A stretch of 64,000 nt of DNA from Anthonomus grandis grandis (lineage: Eukaryota; Arthropoda; Insecta; Coleoptera; Curculionidae). The stretch spans positions 558,001 to 622,000 of the forward strand of contig NC_065550.1 of the NCBI RefSeq assembly GCF_022605725.1. Direction: 5' to 3'. Position 1 is the first letter of the stretch. Each line of letters starts with the position of its first letter. The translations under genes were made by a program, and so were the position numbers. This document shows positions 61,301-62,955 of this stretch, piece by piece. The notes below the pieces were generated by a model, which made no database searches, had not been told where the DNA came from, and was given only the letters and a program-made list of their open reading frames with translations.

Positions 61301-62955
61301 CAGGTGCAATGTTTTTTTCACAAAATAAAAGTCATCTTCTAGATTGCATGGAAAATTTTAAAGTTAATATTAATGGAACAGTTATACCAACCGTTGCGGA
61401 AAAACGTAATCTAGGGTTATATTTGATTCAAATCTCAGCTTTGCCTCTCATATTAAGAACAAAATTAAAATTGCTTACGGTCGTTTAAAGAACTTTTATC
61501 AATACAAAAATCAGTTACCATCAAATACCAAATATTTGCATTGCAATTCGCTTGTACTGTCTTTGGTGGATTATGCGGACATTGTGTATGGCGACTCACT
61601 AACCGTATCTCTGTCAAGGACGGTGCAAAAATTGCAAAACAGTTGTATGCGTTTTTCCTTTAATATATCGTATAGAGACCACATTACTCCTTATCTAAAT
61701 TCACATTTTATATTAAATATGAGAAATAGAAGGAAGTGTCATATGTATAATTTAATTTACAAAATAATTAAATCAGGTCAGCCGCCATATTTAAGAGACT
61801 TATTTTTTCACCATGATTATATACACAATGTAAGAAACCCAAACTTGATTAGAATTCCATTTCATCGAACATCAGGTTTTAAAAAATCATTCCAGTATGT
61901 AGGCATTCATATGTGGAACAAGTTACCGGATTACATTAAAAATAGTTCACCAAAGAAATTTATTGCATATGTTAAAGAAATTCTTTTTAATTCTCAACTC
62001 ACGTGGGCATTTTAACAAATTCACACCACCAAATTTTTATTAAAAATATAATTTAATTATTTTTATTTAATTGCAACCATATTATTTTTGAGTTCTTACT
62101 TTTTAAATCAACACTGGTCTTGTTGATCTTGCAGGCATAAAAATAAAATTTTAAATGGTTCATTTTGGAATATCTATTCATTTTTGCCCTGGTTTTCCAG
62201 CCTCGGCTCGTGTTTTTTGCCGCCCTTCCTCCTCTCTGTCTATTGCACAAATGGTACCTATATTAATGTAATTGATATAGTAAATTATTACACTATATTT
62301 TTTTTTATTTTTAGCTTTTATATGTTTTTAGGGTTTAATGACTTATTTTCTTAATAATTATAATTGGGAAAGTCTTTATTCTTCTTTTAGTTGTAATTAG
62401 GTTAGTATGTTTTAACGGTCTGAGCAGCACATGCGCGCTTGCTCGTGTATGTATTATCGGTTGTTTTTATAATCGCAGTTCGGTCCGCATTACTCTTAGC
62501 ATTGTGTAAATTCTAGAATTTGAATTTCTCGCGTTTTTCAAACGGAACATCCTGTATATTTTTTATGCATTTATTGAAGAATTAATAAATGAACATTTTT
62601 TATCCGTTCATGATTTGTCATCTAAAAAACTGTGATCCTTAACGTTCATTTATATTTGACATAAATTTGTAGAGCTCTTGCCTTGAACTGCAATGCAAAA
62701 TTCAATAACAAAGATGGCGCCGAGGCCGAGGACTGGAAAGGAGGACGACCCGTTCGGGTGGTTCGAAGTTACAAATCCGCTAAACATTCCGAATATGCAC
62801 CGCAGGATGGTTATAGATACGACGGTCTGTATAAAGTGGTCAAATATTATCCCGAAAAAGGTAAATCCGGATTTATCGTGTGGAGATATTTGCTTAGAAG
62901 AGATGATCCTTGTGTTGCCCCATGGGAGAAGGGAGCCAAACAGTATGAAATGATA
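7221..62955 (+). CDS. UHRF1: UHRF1-like E3 ubiquitin ligase / hemimethylated DNA reader (nine exons, 3' end outside window)
   Basis: Coding exons: 7221-7382, 15297-15622, 24195-24350, 24969-25138, 38858-39041, 39139-39370, 47147-47234, 47303-47426, 62673-62955. All introns are GT-AG with matching phases, and the joined frame is exactly 575 codons without a stop. Domain order: ubiquitin-like (about 1-78), tandem Tudor (about 105-272), PHD (about 275-340), SRA (about 360-570). The RING expected in the family is not present, so at least one exon lies to the right. UHRF1 is known to bind hemimethylated CpG through SRA and H3 through Tudor-PHD, to ubiquitinate H3 and to recruit DNMT1 in the nucleus. 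Introns are 7.9, 8.6, 0.6, 13.7, 0.1, 7.8, 0.07 and 15.2 kb, and the long ones are almost wholly TEs. Oddities: a Tudor cage segment is missing, and Cys replaces Gly in the SRA DGAY motif. Confidence 0.93.
7570..8330 (-). mobile_element. Penelope-like element debris (N-terminal part)
   Basis: On the minus strand, 8323-8087 reads KHHKKFLLQCKKHELIPIHI. The next frame continues with TKDDFLTKAHLIL and NNTYVPLFKDPT, then stops. The order RC-x-x-x-x-L-I-P, then D-T/N-TY-x-PL-x-x-DPT, is the start of Penelope-type polyproteins just upstream of the RT. A plus-strand frame at 7795-7850 (TGCCYKLARYLERLY) resembles the RPI-SPTYxLAxYL motif of the same family, so the fragment may be rearranged or inverted. 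The evidence is short, and the left limit is a guess. Confidence 0.4.
8340..9160 (+). mobile_element. 5'-truncated LINE, C-terminal RT region
   Basis: Plus-strand frames read FLRLFIDHKLKFDKHIEKL, then DSHLACGVCFWGNSS, VFILQKCAVQYLCGLNLRDS and ILETACLMYK, ending KAFYSLEEYFTEHF just before 9057. This is the post-palm C-terminus of a Jockey/CR1-type RT, related to family C (minus strand at 685 and 18105) and to LINE B. There are at least two frame breaks (about 8555 and 8915). An AT-rich 3' UTR continues to about 9160. Confidence 0.75.
10095..10150 (-). ncRNA. Hammerhead-ribozyme-like motif of the Penelope-like element
   Basis: Minus strand: CTGAGGA (10141-10135) fits the core CUGANGA. Next come a 5-bp stem II (gactt/aagtc with an AT loop), GAAA (10118-10115) and the palindrome atgtcgacat, then tttagg, where cleavage would be expected. 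An extra U sits between the core and stem II, and stem I is weak (about four pairs with wobbles), so activity is uncertain. Penelope-like elements are known to carry minimal hammerhead motifs. Confidence 0.45.
10689..11153 (-). CDS. GIY-YIG endonuclease domain of Penelope-like element
   Basis: The ORF encodes VYKIPCSDCQGLYVGQTGR followed by LKTRTSEHERS, AALAEHSF-type spacing (TALAEHSFNQQHQFDF) and RILLEMVNI. This is the GIY-YIG nuclease fused to the C-terminus of Penelope-like RTs. The YV-G signature, catalytic Arg (TGRYLKTR) and Glu (LLEM) are visible. In the family it nicks target DNA for insertion. The true frame starts upstream as a continuation of the RT (about 11400), so the Met at 11153 is not a real start. 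A stop just before 10689 ends the polyprotein at a natural-looking place (INLLPKR). Confidence 0.85.
   Translation of the reverse strand: MSERLSGVVSDDEVRIAFKNENTINKYFSKLKDKTPNELQSGVVYKIPCSDCQGLYVGQTGRYLKTRTSEHERSVKPTNYAASGKTALAEHSFNQQHQFDFNSTRIIGRESNYKKRILLEMVNIKKYKESINKKQDTDDLNASYYNLINLLPKR
11368..11669. repeat. Inverted repeat inside the Penelope-like insertion
   Basis: About 100 bp at 11368-11472 (minus reading) matches 11568-11669 (plus reading) almost perfectly, both encoding the WYHKPTFSERFLNY region. The roughly 95-bp spacer between them is partly self-complementary (ctattaatcagaac words on both sides). A fold-back or template-switch during insertion would explain it. Confidence 0.85.
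13660..14525 (-). mobile_element. LINE H: 3' fragment inserted in the endonuclease of LINE G
   Basis: The minus-strand frame 14494-14021 encodes MLYTSLAESVIRYGISIWGG, ITQKYLLRVILKK, FTIQQMYAKSVLIFVYK and TRATTQRFLTYLGPKFFNLL, the RT C-terminus of a different Jockey-type family. It splits LINE G exactly between its endonuclease N-terminus (ending AELFDNRY) and the continuation (VLRNDRNDGRRGGG). The 3' UTR ends in repeated attattgtaa/atatgttat units (13660-13720). A direct repeat acctgttatcaaa occurs twice at 14516-14546, possibly part of the junction. Confidence 0.8.
14940..14995 (+). mobile_element. Plus-strand LINE 3' tail
   Basis: gatgaataaagctttatttc is followed by tandem atttg units (about four). 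Jockey/CR1-type 3' ends typically carry AATAAA and then a short tandem tail. No coding part of this insertion was identified, so it is a very short 5'-truncated copy. Confidence 0.5.
15297..15622 (+). CDS. UHRF1: UHRF1 exon 2: second half of UBL and first Tudor
   Basis: The exon completes the UBL (MVDGQILNDYSVLPNDVIVV), passes a polar linker and enters the tandem Tudor domain (YYRVGDFVDVRLLDTGAWYE, then KNLIFRLK). GAWYE contains the first cage aromatic (Phe in human, Tyr here). Phase is 0 at the left and 2 at the right, with donor ag|gtaaga. The family segment that normally follows here, with two cage tyrosines in a KYDDYPE-like run, is not present before the donor. Confidence 0.92.
17058..21545 (+). 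mobile_element. LINE B: Jockey/CR1-type element inserted in LINE A
   Basis: A 5' region of unknown content (about 17060-17660) precedes an ORF2: endonuclease at 17677 on (LLNIQSLRGKFDDL, NIVLLTEHWLRNE, YRSPNSS, IILAGDLNI), split by LINE C at 18105-18954, resuming DGENRATLDLI, TTIDYVASNI, DPALSDHSAIL to about 19830; RT at 19870-20638 (LYKGGDRSSPSNYRPISIL, VFCDLSKAFDCVSH, CGVPQGSVLGPFLF, LFADDTTVLW); C-terminus to 21247. The FADD pair is intact. Breaks lie at about 19845, a TGA at 20095, and a frameshift near 20635. The ends show an imperfect 20-bp duplication of LINE A (attcgaaataaaagaactgg against tttcgacaataaagtacttgg). Confidence 0.87.
18105..18954 (-). mobile_element. LINE C copy 2, inserted in LINE B endonuclease, with target duplication
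   Basis: 850 bp nearly identical to 685-1640, including the ORF piece ELGGVVARSVYFSLIESHLR. It is bounded by the 11-bp word cttaatataga at 18094-18104 and 18955-18965 (the first three bases may be shared with the element end). Insert plus one duplication equals 861 bp, a multiple of three, so the LINE B frame reads through on both sides. It shows small deletions relative to copy 1 (about 1110-1180 region). The tail is a gaaa-rich run at the left. Confidence 0.92.
23283..23782. mobile_element. 500-bp Tc1/mariner-type MITE in LINE A 3' UTR
   Basis: Inverted termini read aacttctggacaaaattatc at the left and aactcctggacaaaattatc as the complement of the right, continuing gcaccact: about 28 bp with one mismatch. 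They are flanked by TA (23281-23282 and 23783-23784). The interior holds a scrambled remnant of coding sequence (minus strand near 23520-23640, RNAAKTSSGHCS) but no ORF. LINE A sequence continues on both sides. Confidence 0.85.
24195..24350 (+). CDS. UHRF1: UHRF1 exon 3: middle of tandem Tudor
   Basis: The exon encodes VIPFEEDAKFENIRPRSYY, then VLANFNIDSPKERGFW, matching the family pattern R-(P/A)-R-A-R/Y and YNPDNPKERGFWYDAEI. It enters in phase 2 (codon AG|C) and leaves within the Trp codon (TG|G) at gtaaga. The first residues (SASH) are not conserved, which is why the exon 2 / exon 3 junction deserves RNA confirmation. Confidence 0.9.
24351..24968 (+). other. UHRF1: UHRF1 intron 3 (618 bp)
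   Basis: AT-rich sequence without recognised TE or ORF. It has consensus gtaaga and ttttttag ends. Confidence 0.85.
24969..25138 (+). CDS. UHRF1: UHRF1 exon 4: second Tudor
   Basis: The exon encodes YDFHITQVGSVDIIGTIVIG, then NCNIKFIQECMRIEEP, aligning with the human YDAEI, VVLGDDSLNDCRIIFVDEV and KIERP. It ends in phase 1 at gtaagt in the linker to the PHD. Confidence 0.92.
25139..25886 (+). other. UHRF1: UHRF1 intron 4, left part without clear elements
   Basis: No gene. The stretch about 25330-25730 may be the 3' end of a minus-strand LINE (a short KFLNVLPDGF-like reading), but I could not support it. Confidence 0.3.
25887..26225. repeat. MITE-like repeat with tacagg ends
   Basis: Starts tacaggatgttttttacgg and ends gccctgtatattaa, so the ends are complementary over roughly 8-10 bp (tacagg-type, TA-flanked). 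Similar ends recur around introns 4 and 8 (50534, 57455, 59116, 59693, 63028, 63751). It is non-coding. Confidence 0.45.
26276..26624. repeat. Long inverted repeat with Penelope-type hammerhead motifs
   Basis: Two arms of about 160 bp (26276-26439 and about 26460-26624) are complementary with scattered mismatches around a short central spacer (about 26440-26459). Each arm holds the word cctgatgatggcc and gaaagcgctag. The outer edges are aataaataaaacacactact and its complement. The layout matches inverted terminal pieces of a Penelope-like element. No coding sequence remains. Confidence 0.7.
26330..26375 (-). ncRNA. Hammerhead-ribozyme-like motif (intact-looking arm)
   Basis: Minus strand: stem I strand gcc; core CTGATGA (26367-26361); an extra U; stem II ggcc-tac-ggcc; GAAA (26348-26345); stem III agcgct (self-complementary, so dimeric pairing is likely); then A and ggc, which pairs with the first gcc. 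Predicted cleavage is after the A at 26339. The core letters all match the hammerhead consensus. The plus-strand arm at 26535-26550 lost the second half of stem II (tggcc directly followed by gaaa) and should be dead. Confidence 0.55.
26761..28268. mobile_element. Long-TIR DNA transposon carrying a Cys-rich (CXC-like) ORF
   Basis: About 285 bp at 26761-27045 and 27985-28268 are inverted copies (shared words acaataattcaggg, gctgaaaatttacatagatg, atcgatcctcc, cactttttttcgtgcgagtc). Outer ends read agtcaaaa against tttgact. Between them lies one minus-strand ORF (27365-27880). The TIR length recalls Mutator-like elements, but no transposase is recognisable, so the superfamily is left open. Confidence 0.75.
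27365..27880 (-). CDS. Cys-rich CXC (tesmin/TSO1-like) protein of a long-TIR element
   Basis: The C-terminal half reads VQVWLGNELDPQDWGWRF, a linker LPPAPEKLLNTI, then a dense Cys cluster FCNCKKGCSNSCGCKRVGS, FCSAVCTHCQGQSCSN, and an acidic Glu-run tail (SIEIEEEEEESEDED). The cluster resembles the CXC zinc motif of tesmin/TSO1 proteins. I recall similar WG-plus-CXC segments in unannotated TE-linked insect ORFs, without knowing their function. The N-terminal 60 residues (from MLKSRRS) look unlike it and may be read-through from a frameshift. DNA binding is plausible inference only. Confidence 0.5.
   Translation of the reverse strand: MLKSRRSYTCFFQRTIYSRQVSIFKFCKKRNNKSRVILPSSDICFCLSTYYQVQVWLGNELDPQDWGWRFTDNSLQPIQTVLPPAPEKLLNTIFCNCKKGCSNSCGCKRVGSFCSAVCTHCQGQSCSNADKNLADEDPYEMKETIDSSLYLSESIEIEEEEEESEDEDFFF
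28269..28441 (+). other. Short intronic spacer
   Basis: Between two repeat elements. No ORF or repeat was recognised apart from a small gaactatat-poor AT-rich stretch. Confidence 0.3.
28442..28735 (+). repeat. Repeat R, left copy (inverted partner at 38490-38787)
   Basis: About 290 bp, with markers ttaagatatagcttt, acttttaaagccacaaacag, aatattccaactacttttgt and tgcttataatagatattttt. The reverse complement of all of these occurs in order at 38490-38787, with roughly one mismatch in eight by eye. The interior of each copy contains a complementary pair around gaaaatgt/acattttc, so each could be an independent MITE. Confidence 0.7.
28745..31290 (+). mobile_element. LINE E: Jockey/CR1-type RT, 5'-truncated
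   Basis: Starts in the linker between endonuclease and RT (PFTPWITNNIKFLMKEREKA). The RT follows with GLRPINILPLVSKILERF, then after a stop at 29644 CQSGFRKNFSTTTSL, LLDFSRAFDTLNHEML, TGVPQGSILGPLLFSLYVAD, LQQYADDSQLY (palm Asp pair intact), and KNLGVYLDSGISFQTHI, with a C-terminal tail after a frameshift at about 30600 (FRIPQHRTAIFQKSF, LWNRLPANCKS) to 30903. The 3' end is near 31285 (gatgaataaatgttttgag). The same family as LINE F at 60068, with the same order and many identical motifs. Confidence 0.85.
31490..33790 (-). mobile_element. DD41D mariner-like transposase remnant, split by a Tc1-like element
   Basis: Minus-strand pieces: right of the Tc1 insert (about 33790-33340), SDESHISSSGIFNRQNTRHW, with EFLEDIPLAQRHQ just before the junction; left of it (31775-31640), FFQQDGAPAYNSRVVRDYL, WIGTYRLIRWPPRSLDLSIL, DHF; then a decayed C-terminus to about 31490. 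The catalytic spacing and motif order equal those of the intact copy at 40318-41424. Stops are present. TIRs were not identified. Confidence 0.7.
31776..33336 (+). mobile_element. Tc1-like transposon (DD38E spacing) inserted in a DD41D mariner
   Basis: The ends are near-perfect inverted repeats of about 27 bp: cactaccgctcaaaagtatt at the left and the same as complement of gagcggtagtg at the right, continuing tg(c/t)ccac. The right edge has TA, while the left target TA appears changed to AA. Plus-strand transposase pieces: HTH at about 32160-32447 (ISTDLGIPRRTADYNVRKF, KPRSGRPKATS), then shifted frames with KVLWSDESKFEGF-type reading near 32600, and 32759-33205 (CQHDNDPKHTSKLCKQYLG, WPSQSPDLNPVELLWDELD). 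Between the Asp of QHDN and the Glu of PVE I count 38 residues. Several frameshifts make it dead. Confidence 0.85.
33337..33853. other. Remainder of the DD41D remnant and AT-rich spacer
   Basis: 33340-33790 is the 5' side of the minus-strand DD41D transposase described for 31490-33790. From 33790 to 33853 there is only AT-rich sequence. Confidence 0.5.
35265..38398 (+). mobile_element. hAT element 2 with palindromic gaactagttc subterminal repeats
   Basis: The left end begins tagagatgtgtagttcacga, similar to the tagagatgtta end of hAT element 1. Both flanks are loaded with gaactagttc (35282, 35323 and variants; 38289, 38324 and variants). It holds a transposase gene with a BED exon (35705-35982) and a main exon (36304 on). 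The right terminus and the 8-bp target duplication could not be fixed, so the right end may be damaged. Confidence 0.75.
35705..37890 (+). pseudogene. hAT transposase (BED zinc finger + RNase-H/dimerisation), broken
   Basis: Exon 1 has ATG at 35705: SDAWTHFDVVPE, KVKCCYCEQI, then (after a one-base slip in a G run near 35810) VGNLTRHIKKIHPTIPA, a BED finger (CxxC...HxxxxH). Donor cg|gtaagt at 35983; acceptor tttgtag at 36303; phases agree. Exon 2: VSVTTDSWTSINNDNFTAL (first Asp), CVVSDNAANILAAV (second Asp), CFAHSINLLVQNG, VTWWNSTLDM, to 37349. After that the frame breaks repeatedly, with YLGEPLLNRKEDPLKWWYER and CIPATSVPCERIFSKAGRQS (third acid, hAT dimerisation region) in shifted frames up to about 37870. 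Confidence 0.85.
38490..38787 (-). repeat. Repeat R, right copy, ending about 70 bp before a UHRF1 exon
   Basis: The inverted counterpart of 28442-28735. Its outer end lies about 70 bp upstream of UHRF1 exon 5 (38858), so the branch point and polypyrimidine tract must lie in the short remaining stretch. Confidence 0.7.
38858..39041 (+). CDS. UHRF1: UHRF1 exon 5: PHD finger
   Basis: Encodes KYPFHCKKCKDDKNKTCRSC, GCHECGGKENWDKIILCDEC and DMGYHTDCLDPPMDDIPEDD. The pre-PHD CxxC and the C4HC3 ligands align one to one with human UHRF1 (CKHCKDD, CRVCACHLCGG, LMCDECDMAFH, CLDPPL). The PHD is known to read the unmodified H3 N-terminus. Acceptor tggacag at 38851-38857; donor within the Trp codon. Confidence 0.95.
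39139..39370 (+). CDS. UHRF1: UHRF1 exon 6: end of PHD and start of SRA
   Basis: Encodes WYCPSCKTDDSQIVKAGEKL, a basic linker KISKKKLKTPAYQ, and the SRA entry DWGRGMACVGLTK, NHVGSIPGVEVGFCWKFR. Each segment has its counterpart in human (RDWGKGMACVG, GPIPGIPVGTMWRFR). Donor gtaagt at 39371, phase 0. The 97-bp intron 5 precedes it. Confidence 0.95.
39371..40039 (+). other. UHRF1: UHRF1 intron 6, left part without clear elements
   Basis: AT-rich. No ORF with recognisable homology. Ends in an aaataaataaataa run at about 40040-40058. Confidence 0.5.
40318..41424 (-). CDS. Mariner-like transposase, DD41D, full length and open
   Basis: 368 codons without a break. The second Met at 41406 (MNRLTPEQRFQIVQIYFERH) is the likelier start. 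N-terminal HTH pair (about 10-110: RLIRETVDGFRNTF, VRTQQAIAAVQ, VNLCPSTLWKIL), then the DDE core: KILFSDEAHFWLNGYLNKQN (first Asp), HPEKLTVWCALWAGGIIGPY, MWFQQDDTTCHTARQTINLL (second Asp), NWPARSCDLTPLDYFLWGYV (third Asp in PLD). I count 41 residues between second and third Asp, the DD41D (Rosa-like) spacing. Odd: Cys for Pro in RSCDL and QQDDTT for the usual QQDGAP. A hAT insertion begins 12 bp upstream of the first ATG, so its own promoter is detached. Confidence 0.9.
   Translation of the reverse strand: MVWQFIMNRLTPEQRFQIVQIYFERHGYIRETHRALREFYGAHNRPSERLIRETVDGFRNTFTLVDNTHPVRRRTVRTQQAIAAVQHSVDNDPNVSIRRRSQQVNLCPSTLWKILRKDLGLRAYKIQLVQELKPQDHLLRRTLAEWAEGKIAVDPRFHIKILFSDEAHFWLNGYLNKQNCRIWGDENPRAIGEQPLHPEKLTVWCALWAGGIIGPYVFRNVDGQNVTVKGERYRNMITNFFVPQLEAVAGVAEMWFQQDDTTCHTARQTINLLQETFEQRIISRNGPVNWPARSCDLTPLDYFLWGYVKSHVYADKPETLKHLEANIRLVIAEIQPAVLERVCENWTSRLRHVRASRGDHMPEIIFKY
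41437..45119 (-). mobile_element. hAT element 1, 3683 bp, with 8-bp target duplication
   Basis: Left end tagagatgttacaaaaagaa, right end (complement) tagggatgttaaagaacagg. The 8-bp direct repeat atctaaaa lies at 41429-41436 and 45120-45127, the hallmark of hAT insertion. Both ends contain many copies of gaacag/ctgttc and gaacgg (41453-41560; 45020-45105), probably transposase binding sites. It carries one interrupted transposase gene on the minus strand. Confidence 0.95.
42043..44401 (-). pseudogene. hAT transposase (BED finger, RNase-H core, dimerisation), broken
   Basis: Exon 1, 44401-44189: MSRKSSPVWSFFTIVDK, KCDICKSDISFKSSVSN, LKRHISKKHP, a BED zinc finger; an in-frame TAA follows near 44235. 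Donor gag|gtaagt; acceptor tttcag; intron 43760-44188. Exon 2 from 43759 contains frameshifts near 43665 and 43500, then a long open run 43476-42043: SVSLTTDAWTSKTNDSF (first Asp), MLAVSDNASNIKSAIAKEL (second Asp), CFAHTLNLIVQSAL, VATRWNSTFYMLQRF, TWWLENRFVYPNLALL, CVVATSVPCEHLFSKAG (Glu), LTDRRNRLGNSKAHQLLFL. One stop and two shifts away from intact, so a fairly young copy. Confidence 0.9.
45310..46063 (+). pseudogene. DD41D mariner-like transposase, 5'-truncated and interrupted
   Basis: Begins inside the protein (LLENICFSDESTFFFNGLMN, HNCRYWDNENPHV), continues YPQKINVWAEIYGNEIIGPF, IHFQQDGAPAHYTLVVREWL, two stops near 45795-45805, then IGRRGAIEWPARSPDLTPLA (the catalytic Asp of PLD is Ala here), FFLWGYLKNKVY and the C-terminus to 46063. 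The HTH half is missing. It lies directly right of the LINE fragment. Confidence 0.85.
46064..47146 (+). other. UHRF1: UHRF1 intron 6, right part
   Basis: No gene. Two direct copies of a word gatgtatcacac-atgggg followed by ccatttgacata lie about 125 bp apart (46185-46225 and 46311-46350). The remainder is AT-rich. The acceptor attgcag ends at 47146. Confidence 0.5.
47147..47234 (+). CDS. UHRF1: UHRF1 exon 7: SRA domain
   Basis: Encodes VAESGVHRPPVAGIHGKESD, CAYSVVLSGG. Matches human VSESGVHRPHVAGIHG ... GAYSLVLAGG. One notable change is Cys where the family has Gly in DGAYS. The donor gtactg is weaker than the gene's other donors, but phase and homology fix it. Confidence 0.93.
47303..47426 (+). 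CDS. UHRF1: UHRF1 exon 8: SRA pocket and NKR finger
   Basis: Encodes GYEDDIDYGHEFLYTGAGGR, DLSGNKRTSVQSFDQELNRT. The YEDD and YTGxGGRDLSGNKRT runs form the 5-methylcytosine pocket and the finger that enters the DNA from the major groove in known SRA structures. Both are retained. Donor aa|gtgagt. Confidence 0.95.
47427..47460 (+). other. UHRF1: Start of UHRF1 intron 8 (15.2 kb)
   Basis: Only about 35 bp of intron precede the first TIR element at 47461. Confidence 0.7.
47461..49720. mobile_element. Unclassified TIR element, about 2.3 kb
   Basis: The left end (gacccaataagactgttcct ... acttaggggtaaaaaaaatt) and the complement of the right end (gatccaataagactatttct ... acttagggtaaaaaaaatta) match over about 80 bp at roughly four in five positions. 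The interior shows no transposase. It includes a GC-richer stretch at about 48060-48300 (ctgttgacggggtccgtcac, ggcgagaggtggggtcgtta) unlike its surroundings, whose origin I cannot name. Confidence 0.55.
49721..50221. other. Intronic stretch with a possible RT remnant
   Basis: At about 49841-49900 one plus-strand frame reads EILRKGVPQGFALLFAIL, reminiscent of the RT motif GVPQGSxLGPLLFxIY. Nothing else supports it. Confidence 0.3.
50222..51490 (-). mobile_element. hAT element 3 remnant with attcgaat subterminal repeats
   Basis: The left end reads tagggcttggaattttgg. Both ends carry dense, mixed-order gaatattcgaata/aaatatttgaat words (50250-50360; 51325-51490). Between them survives only a BED zinc-finger exon (51095-50947, minus) and a repeat starting tacagggtgtccgg at 50534. 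Most of the transposase is gone, so this is an internally deleted, non-autonomous copy. Confidence 0.6.
50947..51095 (-). pseudogene. BED zinc-finger exon of a hAT transposase
   Basis: ATG at 51095; reads MSSKSKIWQYFNRTDDRVEC, KFCLYNVKNKTGTSNLW, NHLRNKHH, then a donor tgt|gtaagt at 50946. CxxC and HxxxxH ligands are intact. The same architecture (BED exon, intron, catalytic exon) is visible in the two other hAT genes here, but the catalytic exon is missing. Confidence 0.8.
52800..54640 (-). mobile_element. LINE C-terminal fragment inside the long-TIR mariner, split by a Tc1
   Basis: The minus strand at 54640-54490 reads YRPLFKNLKIMTMPGLYIHQ, CLMFARTH; after the Tc1 it continues (53031-52825) MTPRHKGNLLLPQHRLSLTH, KGYMTNAIKLFNAIPETTKQ, FKQVTKNLILEICPYLDEFY. 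This is the tail region of a Jockey/CR1-type RT and is 5'-truncated. The surrounding transposase is interrupted by it between the HTH and the catalytic core. Confidence 0.75.
53035..54481 (-). mobile_element. Tc1-like DD34E transposon, 1447 bp, TA-flanked
   Basis: Both ends read cagtatcggacaaaattaga then gagact (right as complement), with TA at 53033-53034 and 54482-54483. Minus-strand transposase in two frames: 54156-53680 (RGRVTNLKRGGRKRKTS, SSRTVQRRLVEAGLPGRRPA, WNKVLFSDESKYNIFGSDG, VKHGGGN) and 53609-53289 (FTFQHDNDPKHTAKLVKEWF, WPPQSPDLNPFKNLWEIIEK). Spacing from QHDN Asp to the third acid is 34 residues, but that Glu is Lys (PFK). With the frameshift near 53680 it is inactive. Confidence 0.92.
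55481..56644. other. Intronic AT-rich stretch
   Basis: No ORF with homology. Contains a ccctgta word at 56528 and a tatagggtgttgcat word at 56620, which look like ends of the tacagg-type repeats. At 56050-56345 a loose inverted similarity (tgacaaagttaat against attgactttgttaatgtc) may be another small fold-back element. Confidence 0.35.
57029..59551 (+). mobile_element. DD41D mariner-family element with about 600-bp layered inverted repeats
   Basis: 57029-57630 and 59012-59551 are inverted copies. The left arm has about 62 bp extra near 57293-57355. Outer ends cagggtcctgcaac, TA at 57027-57028 and 59552-59553. Within each arm lie two further sets of cagggtg-type ends: one at gggtgcttcaaaaaag (57153; 59430) and one at cagggtgttcgtag ... 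aaatggaacaccct (57456-57533; 59117-59195). A decayed transposase occupies the centre. Several mirror-image ORFs in the arms are shadows of the repeat. Confidence 0.85.
57884..58972 (+). pseudogene. DD41D mariner-like transposase, broken
   Basis: HTH part: EPVDMIFVLGESEKNCLLAS, QSNIGAAVGISERSVQQILK; core: NNVLFTDEATFHKNGSLNRH (first Asp), MWFQQDGAPPHFSRNVTEYL (second Asp), TGA codon, IGRNGPINWPVRSPDLTKLD (third Asp), FLWGFVKEIFY after a one-T slip, and ERISLCFEQNGGRIEHLM at the end. I count 41 residues between second and third Asp, including the TGA codon. Stops at 58084 and about 58413, and frameshifts around 58440-58600. Confidence 0.88.
59692..62640. mobile_element. Second copy of the layered mariner-family terminus, split by LINE F
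   Basis: 59692-60060 matches the arm of the 57029 element from its inner end inward (cagggtgctttaaaaaaagt, gcgatataagc, gctaaatagggctactttgt, gattactttgacttaaat). It resumes after LINE F at about 62500 (tttctcgcgtttttcaaacg, gaacatcctgtatatttttt, gaacattttttat) and runs to about 62640, 30 bp before UHRF1 exon 9. No transposase, so a solo arm or MITE. Confidence 0.75.
60068..62490 (+). mobile_element. LINE F: Jockey/CR1-type RT, 5'-truncated, close relative of LINE E
   Basis: Starts WITSNIKHLIKLRDKAC at about 60070; a one-A slip near 60180 shifts it into the long frame. RT: DGISIRDLKLCLPF, DIRPISILPVISKILERHLY, CQSGFRKSFSTITSLI, LTLLDLSKAFDSIDHQMLL, KGVPQGSILGPLLFSLYVAD, LHQFADDSEIY (palm Asp pair intact), KRNLGLYL, a frameshift at about 61430, then NKIKIAYGRLKNFY, LVLSLVDYADIVYGDSLT, IPFHRTSGFKKSFQYVG, MWNKLPDYIKN to 62013. 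The 3' UTR is followed to about 62490. The word acaaatttcaaagcttcat occurs twice just before it (60016 and 60054). Confidence 0.87.
62673..62955 (+). CDS. UHRF1: UHRF1 exon 9: end of SRA
   Basis: Encodes ALALNCNAKFNNKDGAEAED, WKGGRPVRVVRSYK, YAPQDGYRYDGLYKVVKYYP, EKGKSGFIVWRYLLRRDD and PWEKGAKQYEMI. Nearly every block has a human counterpart (EAKDWRSGKPVRVVRN, YDGIYKVVKYWPEKGKSGF). Acceptor atttgtag at 62672; donor gtaagt at 62956, phase 0. The RING-bearing rest lies outside the window. Confidence 0.95.
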
